Source of the DNA: Roseovarius aestuariivivens
GTDB taxonomy: Bacteria; Pseudomonadota; Alphaproteobacteria; Rhodobacterales; Rhodobacteraceae
DNA: 64,000 bases
Direction of reading: 5' to 3'
Assembly: GCF_004761875.1 (NCBI RefSeq)
Contig: NZ_SJEY01000010.1
Span: forward strand, 80,760 to 144,759
Positions 45,766 to 54,983 of the stretch are shown here, in pieces (the stretch's first letter is position 1; each line of letters starts with the position of its first letter). The notes beneath the pieces were generated by a model, which worked only from the letters and a program-made list of their open reading frames with translations, did not search any database and was not told where the DNA came from. The translations under genes and the position numbers were made by a program.

Positions 45766-46443
45766 GTGATCGAGCTTGAAAACGTCGCCTATAGCTATGG
45801 CGGAGGAGAGCTGTTGAGTGACATCTCGCTCACGCTGCAGGCGGGGTCGTTCCATTTCCTCACCGGGCCGTCCGGCGCTGGCAAGACCACCCTGCTCAAG
45901 CTCTGCTATGGCGCGCTCGTGCCCACGGCGGGGCACGTAACGCTTTTTGGTGCGGACCGGCGCGAGATGGACCGCGACGACATCGCCATGGCCCGCCGCC
46001 GTATCGGTGTGGTGCACCAGGATTGCCAGTTCCTCGATCACCTCTCGGTCAACGACAACATCGCGCTCCCGCTCATCGTGTCGGGCCGCGACCTTCTCGC
46101 GGAATCCGCCAACCTGAACGAGCTGATGACCTGGGTGGGTCTCAAGGAACGCGCCACGGCCATGCCGCCGGAACTGTCGGGCGGCGAGCGTCAGCGCGCC
46201 GCGCTGGCGCGCGCGATCATTATGTCGCCCGACGCCATTTTGGCGGACGAGCCCACCGGCAATGTCGACTGGGAGATGTCGCAGCGCCTGCTGCGCCTGC
46301 TCATCGAACTCAATCGCATGGGCAAGACGATCATGGTCGCCACCCACGATCTCGCACTTATCCGCGCCGCCAAAAGTCACGTGCAGGCGCGGGTACTGCG
46401 GATCTCCAACCGGCGGCTGCAACTGGCGGGGGCAGACCTGTGA
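45766..46443 (+). CDS. ftsE: Cell division ATP-binding protein FtsE
   Basis: 225 residues, GTG start. Walker A GPSGAGKT (34-41), signature LSGGERQRAALARAI (about 137-151), Walker B ILADEPTGNVD and H-loop VATHDL. FtsE partners FtsX at the divisome to drive peptidoglycan hydrolase activation. Stop overlaps the ftsX GTG (GTGA). Confidence 0.96.
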   Translation: MIELENVAYSYGGGELLSDISLTLQAGSFHFLTGPSGAGKTTLLKLCYGALVPTAGHVTLFGADRREMDRDDIAMARRRIGVVHQDCQFLDHLSVNDNIALPLIVSGRDLLAESANLNELMTWVGLKERATAMPPELSGGERQRAALARAIIMSPDAILADEPTGNVDWEMSQRLLRLLIELNRMGKTIMVATHDLALIRAAKSHVQARVLRISNRRLQLAGADL

Positions 46444-47345
46444 CCCGCGCGCCGGCCCGTATCGTGGAATTCATCATGGGCGACGCGCAGGCCGACCGCT
46501 GTGTGCCGCCCACCGGCTTCACCGCCTCACTGACGCTCTTCAGCGCGGCGGCCATGGCCTTTCTCGCGGTCTTCGCGCTGGCGCTGTCGCTTGCCACCGG
46601 GCGGCTTGCGGATCGCTGGGGGTCCGAACTGGCGCGCAGCTCCACCATCCGCATTTCCGCGCCCGAGGGTCAGCTCGCCGCCCAGACCGAGGCCGCGCTC
46701 CGCGTGCTCGAGACGACCAGCGGCGTCGCCTCGGCCCGCGCGCTTGGCCACGACGAACAGCGCGACCTGCTCGAGCCATGGTTCGGCCCCGACCTGCCGC
46801 TCGACACTCTGCCCATTCCCCAGCTGATCGAGGTGGTCGAGGCCGAGGACGGCTTTGATCCCGATGGTCTGCGCCTGCGGCTTGCCGCCGAGGTGCCGGG
46901 CGCCGTGCTCGACGATCACACCCGCTGGCGCCGTCCGCTGGTCGAGGCCGCCACCCGCCTGCGCACGCTGGGACTGTTCTCGATCCTCATCATCGGCGGC
47001 GCGACGGCGGCGATGATCACGCTGGCGGCCAATGCCGCCCTTGCCGCGAATGCACAGGTGATTTCGGTCCTGCGTCTCGTCGGTGCGCGCGACCGGTATA
47101 TCGCGCAGGCCTTCGTGCGCCGCTTCACCCTGCGCGCGCTGATCGGCGCGGGCGTCGGCGTGGTGATCGCCGCCGTGGCGATCCTGCTTTTGCCCGCCGC
47201 GCAGGACGCGGGCGGGTTTCTCACGGGGCTCGGGTTTCAGGGGCTGCAATGGCTCTGGCTATTCGTGATCCCGCCGCTCGCCGCCGCCGTCGCCTTCGCC
47301 GCGACACAGGCGGCTGCGGTCAAGACGCTGAAGGATATGCCATGA
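46440..47345 (+). CDS. ftsX: Cell division protein FtsX
   Basis: 301 residues from the GTG at 46440 inside the ftsE stop. Four membrane helices: about 28-50, then three in the C-terminal half (about 175-200, 228-250 and 270-290). An extracytoplasmic domain (about 55-165) lies between helix 1 and 2, as in FtsX. The ILRLVGARDRYIAQAFVRRF segment is the cytoplasmic contact to FtsE. Longer frames upstream are an alternate reading of ftsE. The stop overlaps the plsC start. Confidence 0.93.
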   Translation: MTRAPARIVEFIMGDAQADRCVPPTGFTASLTLFSAAAMAFLAVFALALSLATGRLADRWGSELARSSTIRISAPEGQLAAQTEAALRVLETTSGVASARALGHDEQRDLLEPWFGPDLPLDTLPIPQLIEVVEAEDGFDPDGLRLRLAAEVPGAVLDDHTRWRRPLVEAATRLRTLGLFSILIIGGATAAMITLAANAALAANAQVISVLRLVGARDRYIAQAFVRRFTLRALIGAGVGVVIAAVAILLLPAAQDAGGFLTGLGFQGLQWLWLFVIPPLAAAVAFAATQAAAVKTLKDMP

Positions 47346-48082
47346 AAGACGCCCTCCAATGGCTCCGCTCTCTGGTCTTCGTCGGCCAAATCTACCTGAT
47401 GATGGCCCTCATGGGGCTGGTCTTCTTCCCCTGGGCCCTGGTCAGCCGCAAGGGCGCGCTCACCGCCTGCAAGACGTGGTGCGCCTGGGTCCGCTGGACG
47501 GCCTCTTGGATGGTCGGCCTCAAGACCGAAGTGCGCGGCACGCCGCCCAAAGACGAGGTGCTGGTCGTGGCCAAGCACCAGTCCTTCCTCGACATCATCC
47601 TCATCTTCTCGTCCGTGCCCGCGGGCAAATTCATCATGAAACGCGAACTGATGTACGCGCCGGTGATCGGGCAATACGCGCTCAAGATCGGCTGCGTGCC
47701 GGTGGATCGCGGCAAGCGCAGCGCGGCGATCAAGCAAATGGCCGAGGACGTCGCCAAGGGCCGGCAACGGCCCGGACAGCTGATAATCTACCCGCAGGGC
47801 ACGCGCATCGCCCCGGGCGTAAAAGCGCCCTACAAGATCGGGTCCGGCGTGCTTTACGCGGAATTCGGGCACGATTGCGTGCCGGTCGCCACCAATGTCG
47901 GCGTCTTCTGGCCGCGCAAGGGCATCCTGCGCAAGCCGGGTGTCGCGGTGGTGGAATTCCTGCCGCGCATCAAGGCCGGGATGGACCGAGAGGTGTTCAT
48001 GGCGCGGCTCGAGGACGAGATCGAGACCGCGTCAAATAACCTGATGAGAGAAGCGGGGTTCGATCCGGATGGAGTTCATTGA
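47342..48082 (+). CDS. plsC: 1-acyl-sn-glycerol-3-phosphate acyltransferase
   Basis: 246 residues. Makes phosphatidic acid from lysophosphatidic acid. The HX4D motif is in KHQSFLD (about 78-84). The glycerol-phosphate motif is PQGTR rather than the usual EGTR (about 158-162), still typical of the family. N-terminal membrane helix about 15-38. Coupled to ftsX by ATGA and overlapping the next gene by 14 bases. Confidence 0.93.
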   Translation: MKDALQWLRSLVFVGQIYLMMALMGLVFFPWALVSRKGALTACKTWCAWVRWTASWMVGLKTEVRGTPPKDEVLVVAKHQSFLDIILIFSSVPAGKFIMKRELMYAPVIGQYALKIGCVPVDRGKRSAAIKQMAEDVAKGRQRPGQLIIYPQGTRIAPGVKAPYKIGSGVLYAEFGHDCVPVATNVGVFWPRKGILRKPGVAVVEFLPRIKAGMDREVFMARLEDEIETASNNLMREAGFDPDGVH

Positions 48083-48671
48083 CACGACAGAGGCCCTCGA
48101 GGCGCTTTACGACACGCCCGGCGCGCCGAGCCTGCGCAAGGTCGCGACGGCCCTGACCCCGCTCTACCGCCGCTGGATCATGACCTCGCGCTACTGCGTT
48201 CTAAGCACGGTGGGGCAGGCCGGCACCGACGGCAGCCCGCGGGGCGACGATGGCCCGGTGGTGGAAGAACTCGACGCGCGCACGCTGGCGATGCCCGACT
48301 GGCGCGGCAACAACCGGCTCGACAGCTTGCGCAACATCGTCGAGGACGGGCGCGTGTCGCTGATGTTCCTTGTGCCGGGCTCCAACACGGTGGTGCGCGT
48401 GAATGGCACCGCGCGGGTGACGGCGGACGCGGAGCTGTGCGCGCGGTTCGAGCGCAAGGGCCGTCAGCCCGCCACGGTGATCGTGATCACCATCGCCGAA
48501 ATCTACGCCCAATGCGCCCGCGCCACGATCCGCTCCGGGCTCTGGTCCCGCGACGACAGCGCAGACCTGCCGAGCATGGGCGAGATCCTCGCGGAGGTGT
48601 CAGCGGGCGAAGAGGGCGGCGCGGACTACGACGCCGCCTGGGGCGCGCGGGCAGCCAAGACGATGTGGTAG
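48069..48671 (+). CDS. Pyridoxamine 5'-phosphate oxidase family protein (FMN-binding)
   Basis: 200 residues, split-barrel flavin fold. CVLSTVGQAGTDGSPRGDDG (about 43-62), MPDWRGNNRLDSLRNI (about 75-90) and VSLMFLVPGSNTVVRVNGTA (about 95-114) are typical of the MSMEG_1061-like PPOX subfamily, which usually reduces or binds FMN/F420-type cofactors rather than making PLP. Start overlaps plsC by 14 bases. Substrate unknown. Last core gene before the accessory stretch. Confidence 0.85.
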   Translation: MEFIDTTEALEALYDTPGAPSLRKVATALTPLYRRWIMTSRYCVLSTVGQAGTDGSPRGDDGPVVEELDARTLAMPDWRGNNRLDSLRNIVEDGRVSLMFLVPGSNTVVRVNGTARVTADAELCARFERKGRQPATVIVITIAEIYAQCARATIRSGLWSRDDSADLPSMGEILAEVSAGEEGGADYDAAWGARAAKTMW

Positions 48672-49011
48672 CTGGTGCGGCAGGCGCGAGCCCAAGACAC
48701 AGCGCAGCGCGCAGACTGCCATGGACCCGTTACGGCAAATGACAGGAATGAGCCCTTTTCAGACCTTGGCGTCAGGCGCAGCATTCGTCGCGATGGGCGG
48801 ATTCCGGACCTTCTCTGCGGGCGCGAATTAACCTTGCCACGGTACCCGGAGCGGACATTCAGATGAAGCTGAACCGAGGCTTGCTTCGCCAACGCCGCAT
48901 GGCAGCTCCGAGCCTGAAGCAAATCCAGTTTTTTCTTCAGAAACGTGGTGCCAGGGTCTGGTTTTTGTGACATCGTCAAAGAATTCGGAAGATCGGAAAG
49001 GACTGCAGAAG
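48672..49011. other. 340-base stretch without a supported gene
   Basis: No frame has a convincing start and composition. It contains GC-poor patches and fragmentary inverted repeats, including CTGAAG...CTTCAG around 48920-48945. It marks the left edge of the accessory islet. The promoter of the lipoprotein gene at 49012 is presumably in its last 100 bases. Confidence 0.5.
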
Positions 49012-49359
49012 ATGACCCAGGCGTTGAATTTCGTGGCGGGTGCGGGAGCTCTCGTCCTGCTCACTGGCTGCATCGAGGACACAGGCGGAAGCGCCAGCCA
49101 GCTGCCACTTGCACCAGGGAGCCCGCCCTTCATTACGACCATGGGTCCGGACGTCACCCAAGCTGCTATCGACTCGTGCCGCGCTGCCCTCGATGCTGCG
49201 ACCAATGGGAACGTCATCGTGGTTGGGGGCGAAACCTCGCGAGCTGCGACTGCCATTTACATGCGTGTTGGCGCAAACGGTGCGCCATGGCGCTGCCTTG
49301 TCTCGCCCACCGGCAGGAAACCGTCGCTGATGTCCATGGGCGATGAGGGGGCGGCCTAG
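49012..49359 (+). CDS. Hypothetical lipoprotein
   Basis: 115 residues, start ATG 49012 after AAAGGACTGCAGAAG. The signal peptide ends in lipobox LLTGC (Cys20). The mature domain has two cysteines (in DSCRAAL and WRCLV) and ends in a conserved-type APWRCLVSPTGRKPSLMSMGDEG pattern, which I recognise from other small secreted Rhodobacterales proteins (possibly protease-inhibitor-like beta fold). Function unknown. Stands in a low-density region. Confidence 0.7.
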   Translation: MTQALNFVAGAGALVLLTGCIEDTGGSASQLPLAPGSPPFITTMGPDVTQAAIDSCRAALDAATNGNVIVVGGETSRAATAIYMRVGANGAPWRCLVSPTGRKPSLMSMGDEGAA

Positions 49360-49400
49360 GCAAAAGCCTGTGCGCTCATTGATTTTCTGGGGAGGTAATC

Positions 49401-49898
49401 GTGCAAAATTTGGTATCCTTGCAGCAGATGTTTCTGGCTTCATTGGCGACGGTTCTGGCAACGGCTGCGTCCGGCAACGATGCGATTGAAGACACGCTCG
49501 GTGGCCCCGTCACGACCTGCACTGGTGCGATCGCATGGACCGACAACGACGACAAGCGCGTCGAGCCGATGCGCTTCGCAGTGCGGGATGCCGAAGACTC
49601 AGCCGAGATTGCTTTGTTTCTGAATGCGGCGGACTTTGTCCCGGACGATGTTTGGACTTGCCAGGATGGTCTGTGTGCGTCGAGCGCCGTCACGTCCGGC
49701 GGCGCAACGATGAACGTCGTCCAACTACACCACCACCTCGACCTGCCGGATGGTGAGGTCATCTATCGTATGGATGCCGTCTTCATGATCGTCGGCGCCG
49801 GTGAAAGCCCTATGCAAACCCAAGGCGCGAACGGGCAAGGCGCTTTCTTCTGTGAAAGACCACTTCCGCCCGGGTTGGTAGTTGCCGCACGCCAGTGA
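49401..49898 (+). CDS. Hypothetical secreted protein
   Basis: 165 residues from GTG 49401, preceded by GGGGAGGTAATC. Residues 1-24 form a signal-peptide-like segment (FLASLATVLATAASGNDA). The mature protein contains cysteines at about 40, 86, 91 and 150, consistent with periplasmic disulfides. No domain is recognised. Same strand and 41 bases after the lipoprotein gene, so they may be co-expressed. Confidence 0.6.
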   Translation: MQNLVSLQQMFLASLATVLATAASGNDAIEDTLGGPVTTCTGAIAWTDNDDKRVEPMRFAVRDAEDSAEIALFLNAADFVPDDVWTCQDGLCASSAVTSGGATMNVVQLHHHLDLPDGEVIYRMDAVFMIVGAGESPMQTQGANGQGAFFCERPLPPGLVVAARQ

Positions 49899-50027
49899 TT
49901 TGCGATGGCATCGAAAAAACGTCGCCGATTTGAGCGCCATCACCTGCGTTTGTTTCGTCCAAGTGTCAGGATCAAGTTTCGAGCCGAGACGTAGATAGGG
50001 CGAAACCTCAAAAGGAGACTTGGTTTC

Positions 50028-52030
50028 ATGCGTACCCTCATCTTGGCAGTGCTTTGGGCGGTGCTTTCCGTCCCGGCCTACGATGCCGCCGTCGCGCAAG
50101 ACGCGGGTTCAGAATGCCCGATCGAGATCTCGTCATCGGAGACGCTCGGCGAGACGGCGCTCTGCGGCCAGATCATGGTTCCGCAGGATTGGTCCGACCC
50201 GAAAGGCACTATGTTCCGATCTCGTATGTCATTCTCAAGAGCACGAGCCTCGCGCCTCTGCCCGACCCGGTAGTCTATTTCCAGGGCGGACCCGGAGGGT
50301 CCGCGCTCAACTCCTTTGCCCAGATCAGTGGTGGTACAGCGGCCCTGCGCGCCAGCCGTGACGTGATCTTTTTCGATCAACGCGGAACCGCCCACAGCAA
50401 CGAACTCTACTGCCCGCCCGATATCATGGCGGTCAATCCGGAGACGTATGACGAAGACATCCCCGCTGCAGATGCTCGGACAGATGCGCTCGGCGTCGAC
50501 GCATACAGCGATCCGGACGCTGTTCTTGGTGTCATCTCAAGCTACTGGGATCTGATCGACCGCAGCCGCTGTTTACCACTCTTCGCCGAAAGGGGCATCG
50601 AACTCGAGCACTACAAAACGGCGAGCACTGTTCGGGATACGATCGCCCTGATGGAGCAGTTCGGCTACCCAAGCTACAATTTATACGGAGGCTCCTATGG
50701 CACGACTGTCGTGCTCGAGATCCTTGATCACTACGAGAGGGCCAACGACCCCGATCTACCCTCCATTCGTACCGCTGTATTGGATAGCGTGGCTCCGCGG
50801 GACACTGAGTTTTACGAACTCGCTTTCGATGTAGCACTGGCCGCACTGCGTGTCTTCGATACGTGTGAACAGGATCCGGCGTGTGCTGCCTCTTACCCAA
50901 ATAGCCGTGCGACTGCAGTACGCCTGCTCGCTTCGCTACAAGAACAACCGATTTCTCGCGATGGCGAGGAACCGATTACGGTAGAAGAAGTGGCAGAGGT
51001 CATGCGGTCTGCCGTGACCAACCAGACTGGCCTTCTTCCCTACATTCCGAGGCTCGTAGCTGAATTGGAGCGCGGTGAGACAGCGGTATTCGATTTGGCA
51101 GGATCTGTATCGCGATATGAGGTGACCCTTCCAGATGCCGCACAGACTGCGGTGACATCGGATCCTGCCTCAGCCATGGCTGCCGCGAAGACGGAACTTG
51201 AGGCCTTCTCCGCGCAGCTCGACGAGATTAAGGAAAGCTACAGCCAGGTCCTTTTCTTGAACGCACTCATGAGAGAAGCGGCGCTCGAGGCTGAAGACCG
51301 TGCCGACCTGATCGTGGGGCTCTTCGATGGCATGGTCAGCATCGGAGGCTCGGCCGGCACGATCTTCGTCACTAAGCTGAAGCCCTACATCCTCCATCGC
51401 GAGCAGCGCACGAGGGCTGGATTGGAAACCCTGATCCGACAGGCTGTCGTATTTCCCGGTCTTCAGTCCGAAATGCTGGAGTTGACTGCCAGATTGGACG
51501 ACTCCGAGGTTCGCGATGTCTTCGCAGTCCTGACCAGCCCGGCCTTTGAGATGGGCCTCGAAACGCTCGGGTCGATCACCAACAGGACCGTGTTCTGCAA
51601 CGACCGCGGGCCAAACATCTCGCACGAGGTAGCCTATTCTAGCTACCTTGAGTTTGAAGCACCGCAGCTGATTGGTGTCCGCGCCTATTGGCCAATCAAC
51701 TACCAAATAAGTTGCGAGCAACTCGGGCTGGGAGCCGAGATCTATGCGCCGCCGCCGCCACCCGTGGTCAGCGATGTACGCACTCTCGTTGTGACGGGGT
51801 CGATCGACGTCATGACACCTGCTGTTCACGCCTACCAAGCCGCTGAAACGCTGACAAATGCGACGCTTGTCGAGATCCCAATGGCAAGTCATGTGCCGGG
51901 CCTGTTCACCGAATGCGGGCAATCGCTCGTCCACGCCTTCATCCTGTCACCCGATGTCGAACCCAACCTTGCCTGCGTGGAGGCGGCTCGGCCGACCTTC
52001 GTGATGCCGGACGACGAGTTGCCGGAATAG
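50028..52030 (+). pseudogene. Secreted alpha/beta hydrolase (TAP-like), frameshifted near its start
   Basis: Frame 0 from ATG 50028 encodes a signal peptide (cleavage likely after AVAQDA at about 23-26) and the strand CGQIMVPQDWSDPKG, then runs out of family similarity. The rest, YVPISYVILKS onward to 52030, continues in the frame one base earlier. The switch is within about 50205-50212 and equals one missing base in GGCACT. The remainder is a full alpha/beta hydrolase: VYFQGGPGGSA (oxyanion hole), FFDQRG, nucleophile GGSYGT, Asp in TGSIDVMTP, His in MASHVPG, with a large helical lid between. The downstream paralogue is intact. It could be a pseudogene, a sequencing error or, less likely, programmed frameshifting. 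Confidence 0.75.
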
Positions 52031-52052
52031 GTCCAGAATAAGGAGCACGCCG

Positions 52053-54008
52053 TTGGACGCCGTAGAGCTTATTGCCATTGTCACCGGGCTACTCGGTCCC
52101 GAACCGGCACCCGTATTCGATGTACTGCGTAACGGTGGTCCAAATGCTGCCTATCCGGTCACGGTAGAACCGTGCGAGGCCGAGACACTGGGACTGGAGA
52201 TCGAAGGGCAGACCGTCATCTGTGGAACGGTCGAGGTGCCCGAGAACCATGACGCGCCGAACGCTGGCAGACTGGCGATCGAGTTCGCCATATTGCGCGC
52301 GCAATCCGAGGCACCGTTCGCCGATCCGGTTGCCTATCTGCACGGCGGTCCGGGCGAGGGAACGCTGGGCTCGCTCCCGAGAGTTGCCGGCATGTTCGCA
52401 GAACACCGCCGGACGCGCGACATCGTCACCTTCGACCAGCGGTCTGCCGGTCTCACGGCACGCAACCTTCGATGCGTAGACAGCCTGAGCCAGAACGCCG
52501 GACTGGTCGGCGCGCTGCCTGAGCCCGACAGCACCGGTCCCGACGAGGCGATTGTCTCGCTTACCGCTTCCTGCGTCGCGGAGATTGAAGATAGGGGCGT
52601 TGACTTGTCGCTCTATAATACCGTCATGAACGCCCGCGACGTGCGGGCGGTGGTTCAAGGCCTCGGGTATGACGACTACAATATCTACGGCATTTCCTAC
52701 GGAACGCGGTTAGCACTCGAGGTGATGCGGACAAACCCCGAGGGAGTGCGCAGCGTCACGCTGGATAGTGTCGCGCCGACCACTGTGCGTCTTTATGATG
52801 AGCTTCTAGGGCCGCACCAGGGCATGCTCGACGCGATTGTCAGGCAATGTGCAGACGATCCGGGCTGTGCCGAGGCCTATCCGGATTTTGGCGAGCAGAT
52901 CAGTCAGGTCGTTACGGATCTGCGCGCCAATCCCATTCCCGGCGGACGGGGAACAGTTGAGGTGACGGCAGATCTCTACATGCCGCTGCTTCAGGGGCGG
53001 AACCTTGCCGGGCTATTTGGAGATGTGACCGAGTATCTGCCTCGTATCACCGCGGAGTTGTCCGAGCGCAAGGCGACCGCGCTTGATCGCTATGTCGCGC
53101 TGGCGGAAGAGGAGCGCATTTCACCGATGCGGCGCATCTTCAGGGCTAGGGTCGATCTGGAGCCGGACGAGCAAGCTCTGGCCATTGCAGCGTTTCAGGC
53201 TGCAGATCTCATGGAAGCGGCAGAGGAGCTTGCGACGACGGCCCTGACGCAACTCGAAAGAGACCTGCGCGCCGAACCGAACATAGCCGCAGAGTTTTCG
53301 GCGGGGCTGGAAGCCGCTTACGATGGGATTCCGGACGACGGCGCGCGCACCGCAATGCTCGGCAGCCTGCTTGCCCTGCAGGACGGCCCGCAGACGCGGG
53401 AGCGACTCCTGCAGCTAATCACCGATCATGTTTTGCCAGCAACTCAGCCCCGTCTAAGCAACCTTGTGAACGCGATGACCGAAGAAGAACTATCGGAGGC
53501 GTATGCGCGCATCATCGAACGCGACGAGGTGCTCGCAGGCGCGTTCCTGACGTATTTCCATCAGATGACCTATGCCTGTCAGGAAGACATCCCTTGGAAC
53601 AGCAGGGAGGGCGTTGCGGCGTTCCACGAGACCATTCGCTACCCGTTCCTGCTTGAGCCTACGAACCTCAGGGCGATCGAGACGATCTATGCCGCATGCG
53701 ACGCATTCGACCAGCACTTGCCACGGCCAGACTTCCATGAGCCCGTCACCTCCGACCTGCCGGTGATGGTCCTGTCCGGGCTGGCTGACACCCAGACATC
53801 GTGGCGCTGGGGACCGAAGTCGGCGGAGACCTTGCCTAATGCGCAAACCTTTGTCTTTCCCGGAGCGGGCCACGGCGTTTTCCAGTTCTCGGATTGCGCG
53901 CGCGACATGACGGTCGCCTTCATCCACGCGCCACACCGTCCGGTGCCCGGTAGATGCATCGCCGGCTTGGAGCCCGATTTTTTCCTGCCAAACGAGCCTT
54001 TGAGATGA
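52053..54008 (+). CDS. Alpha/beta hydrolase, TAP-like (paralogue of the preceding gene)
   Basis: 651 residues starting with TTG 52053, seven bases after AAGGAG. Same layout as the upstream gene: VICGTVEVPENHD strand, oxyanion hole YLHGGPGEG, FDQRS, nucleophile in YGISYGTRLALE (about residue 214), a long helical lid (about 260-520), Asp in LSGLADTQTS (about 579), His in GAGHGVFQF (about 607). The family includes tripeptidyl aminopeptidases and proline iminopeptidases. The N-terminus is short and lacks a clear signal peptide, unlike its partner. Peptidase or esterase substrate unknown. Confidence 0.8.
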   Translation: MDAVELIAIVTGLLGPEPAPVFDVLRNGGPNAAYPVTVEPCEAETLGLEIEGQTVICGTVEVPENHDAPNAGRLAIEFAILRAQSEAPFADPVAYLHGGPGEGTLGSLPRVAGMFAEHRRTRDIVTFDQRSAGLTARNLRCVDSLSQNAGLVGALPEPDSTGPDEAIVSLTASCVAEIEDRGVDLSLYNTVMNARDVRAVVQGLGYDDYNIYGISYGTRLALEVMRTNPEGVRSVTLDSVAPTTVRLYDELLGPHQGMLDAIVRQCADDPGCAEAYPDFGEQISQVVTDLRANPIPGGRGTVEVTADLYMPLLQGRNLAGLFGDVTEYLPRITAELSERKATALDRYVALAEEERISPMRRIFRARVDLEPDEQALAIAAFQAADLMEAAEELATTALTQLERDLRAEPNIAAEFSAGLEAAYDGIPDDGARTAMLGSLLALQDGPQTRERLLQLITDHVLPATQPRLSNLVNAMTEEELSEAYARIIERDEVLAGAFLTYFHQMTYACQEDIPWNSREGVAAFHETIRYPFLLEPTNLRAIETIYAACDAFDQHLPRPDFHEPVTSDLPVMVLSGLADTQTSWRWGPKSAETLPNAQTFVFPGAGHGVFQFSDCARDMTVAFIHAPHRPVPGRCIAGLEPDFFLPNEPLR

Positions 54009-54983
54009 CCGCAAACAGCGGCCTTGTCCGCATCGCAGCTACTTGCCCCCTGATAATGCTGCATGATGCACGAATGGCCGGTTCGGTGAAGCCGCGCTGC
54101 GGCCTGGCCGGACTCAGTCAAGGTCGGCTTTGGGCCGGAAGCGCCGGTTGAGCGATGATGCCCGTCCGGCCACTTCGTCCGCAAGGCTTTCATTGCGCTG
54201 ATTTTTGCGAACGTCCGGTGTCGATAGAAGCGGTTGTTCACGGAGGAAACGTCGATTTCTACGGCTCCGAAGGCTGCTTTCAGCGCCTGTCCGGTCATCT
54301 GATGAAAACACTCAGATGACCGCCTTGAGCCCAAAGGCGACTTGGGTGATATGCAAGCATAGGTCATAAATGGGCGGATTGCGGAAGCTCACCGCGTCGC
54401 AGCGCGAATTGGGTCATGCGGCGAAAGTGGACCTTCATCACCTGGGGTTTTTGGTTCGTCCTGCTTCGGCACACAGCTTCAGCGAAGCTGACGTCCGCTG
54501 CAAGCCGATGATTGTGTGGAACGGAATGTCAAGGCAGACGCTCGGCAATACTATGCAGCTGTTGGCTGTACTTCGAGAGTAATAACTCTCCGTTCTGTTC
54601 CAAGCTCACTTCATGACCCAGTATCCACAACAGCAAAGCTAAGAGATGCAATTTGAAAGCACCGACAGCTGTAGCGAGCGCCTTCAAGCTGGAGCAAACG
54701 AATATATCTTCGGCAATTGAGCCTCCCCATCTGAATTGGTCCGCCGTTATGTTTAGGAAACGGAGGACAGAGAATGACCGCGCTTTACGGTTTTGAGAAT
54801 GCAGTCCCTTTCGACAAGGATGCGGCTGGACACGGTCAGTTGACTTCCCCGGACAAACCATGCGTTAACTGAAATACGGCTCGGCGCAGCTGGCGTCACT
54901 GGGAGTCTTGAACAGATCCTTCCCGAGGTGACCGAACTGATTTTCGGGCGGCTCCGAGATTGGTCCCGCCCGAAGGGATAAAC
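54009..54983. other. About 975 bases without a supported gene
   Basis: Open frames here (for example 54529-54861, minus) have no recognisable domain or ribosome site and the base composition is lower in GC than neighbours. It contains CAGCTTC-AGC-GAAGCTG (54474-54490) and other short dyads, plus a segment (about 54075-54150) resembling non-coding filler seen between Rhodobacterales genes. The last 60 bases carry the GAAGGGATAAAC site of the next gene. Otherwise I see nothing assignable. Confidence 0.5.

Noticed and set aside
50195..50215. Programmed -1 frameshift signal in the first hydrolase
   Set aside because: The shift site has only a short AAAGG run and no standard slippery heptamer. 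A one-base loss or sequencing error is simpler.
54529..54861. 110-codon minus-strand open frame in the non-coding gap
   Set aside because: No ribosome site, no domain, and composition unlike the neighbouring genes; treated as chance.
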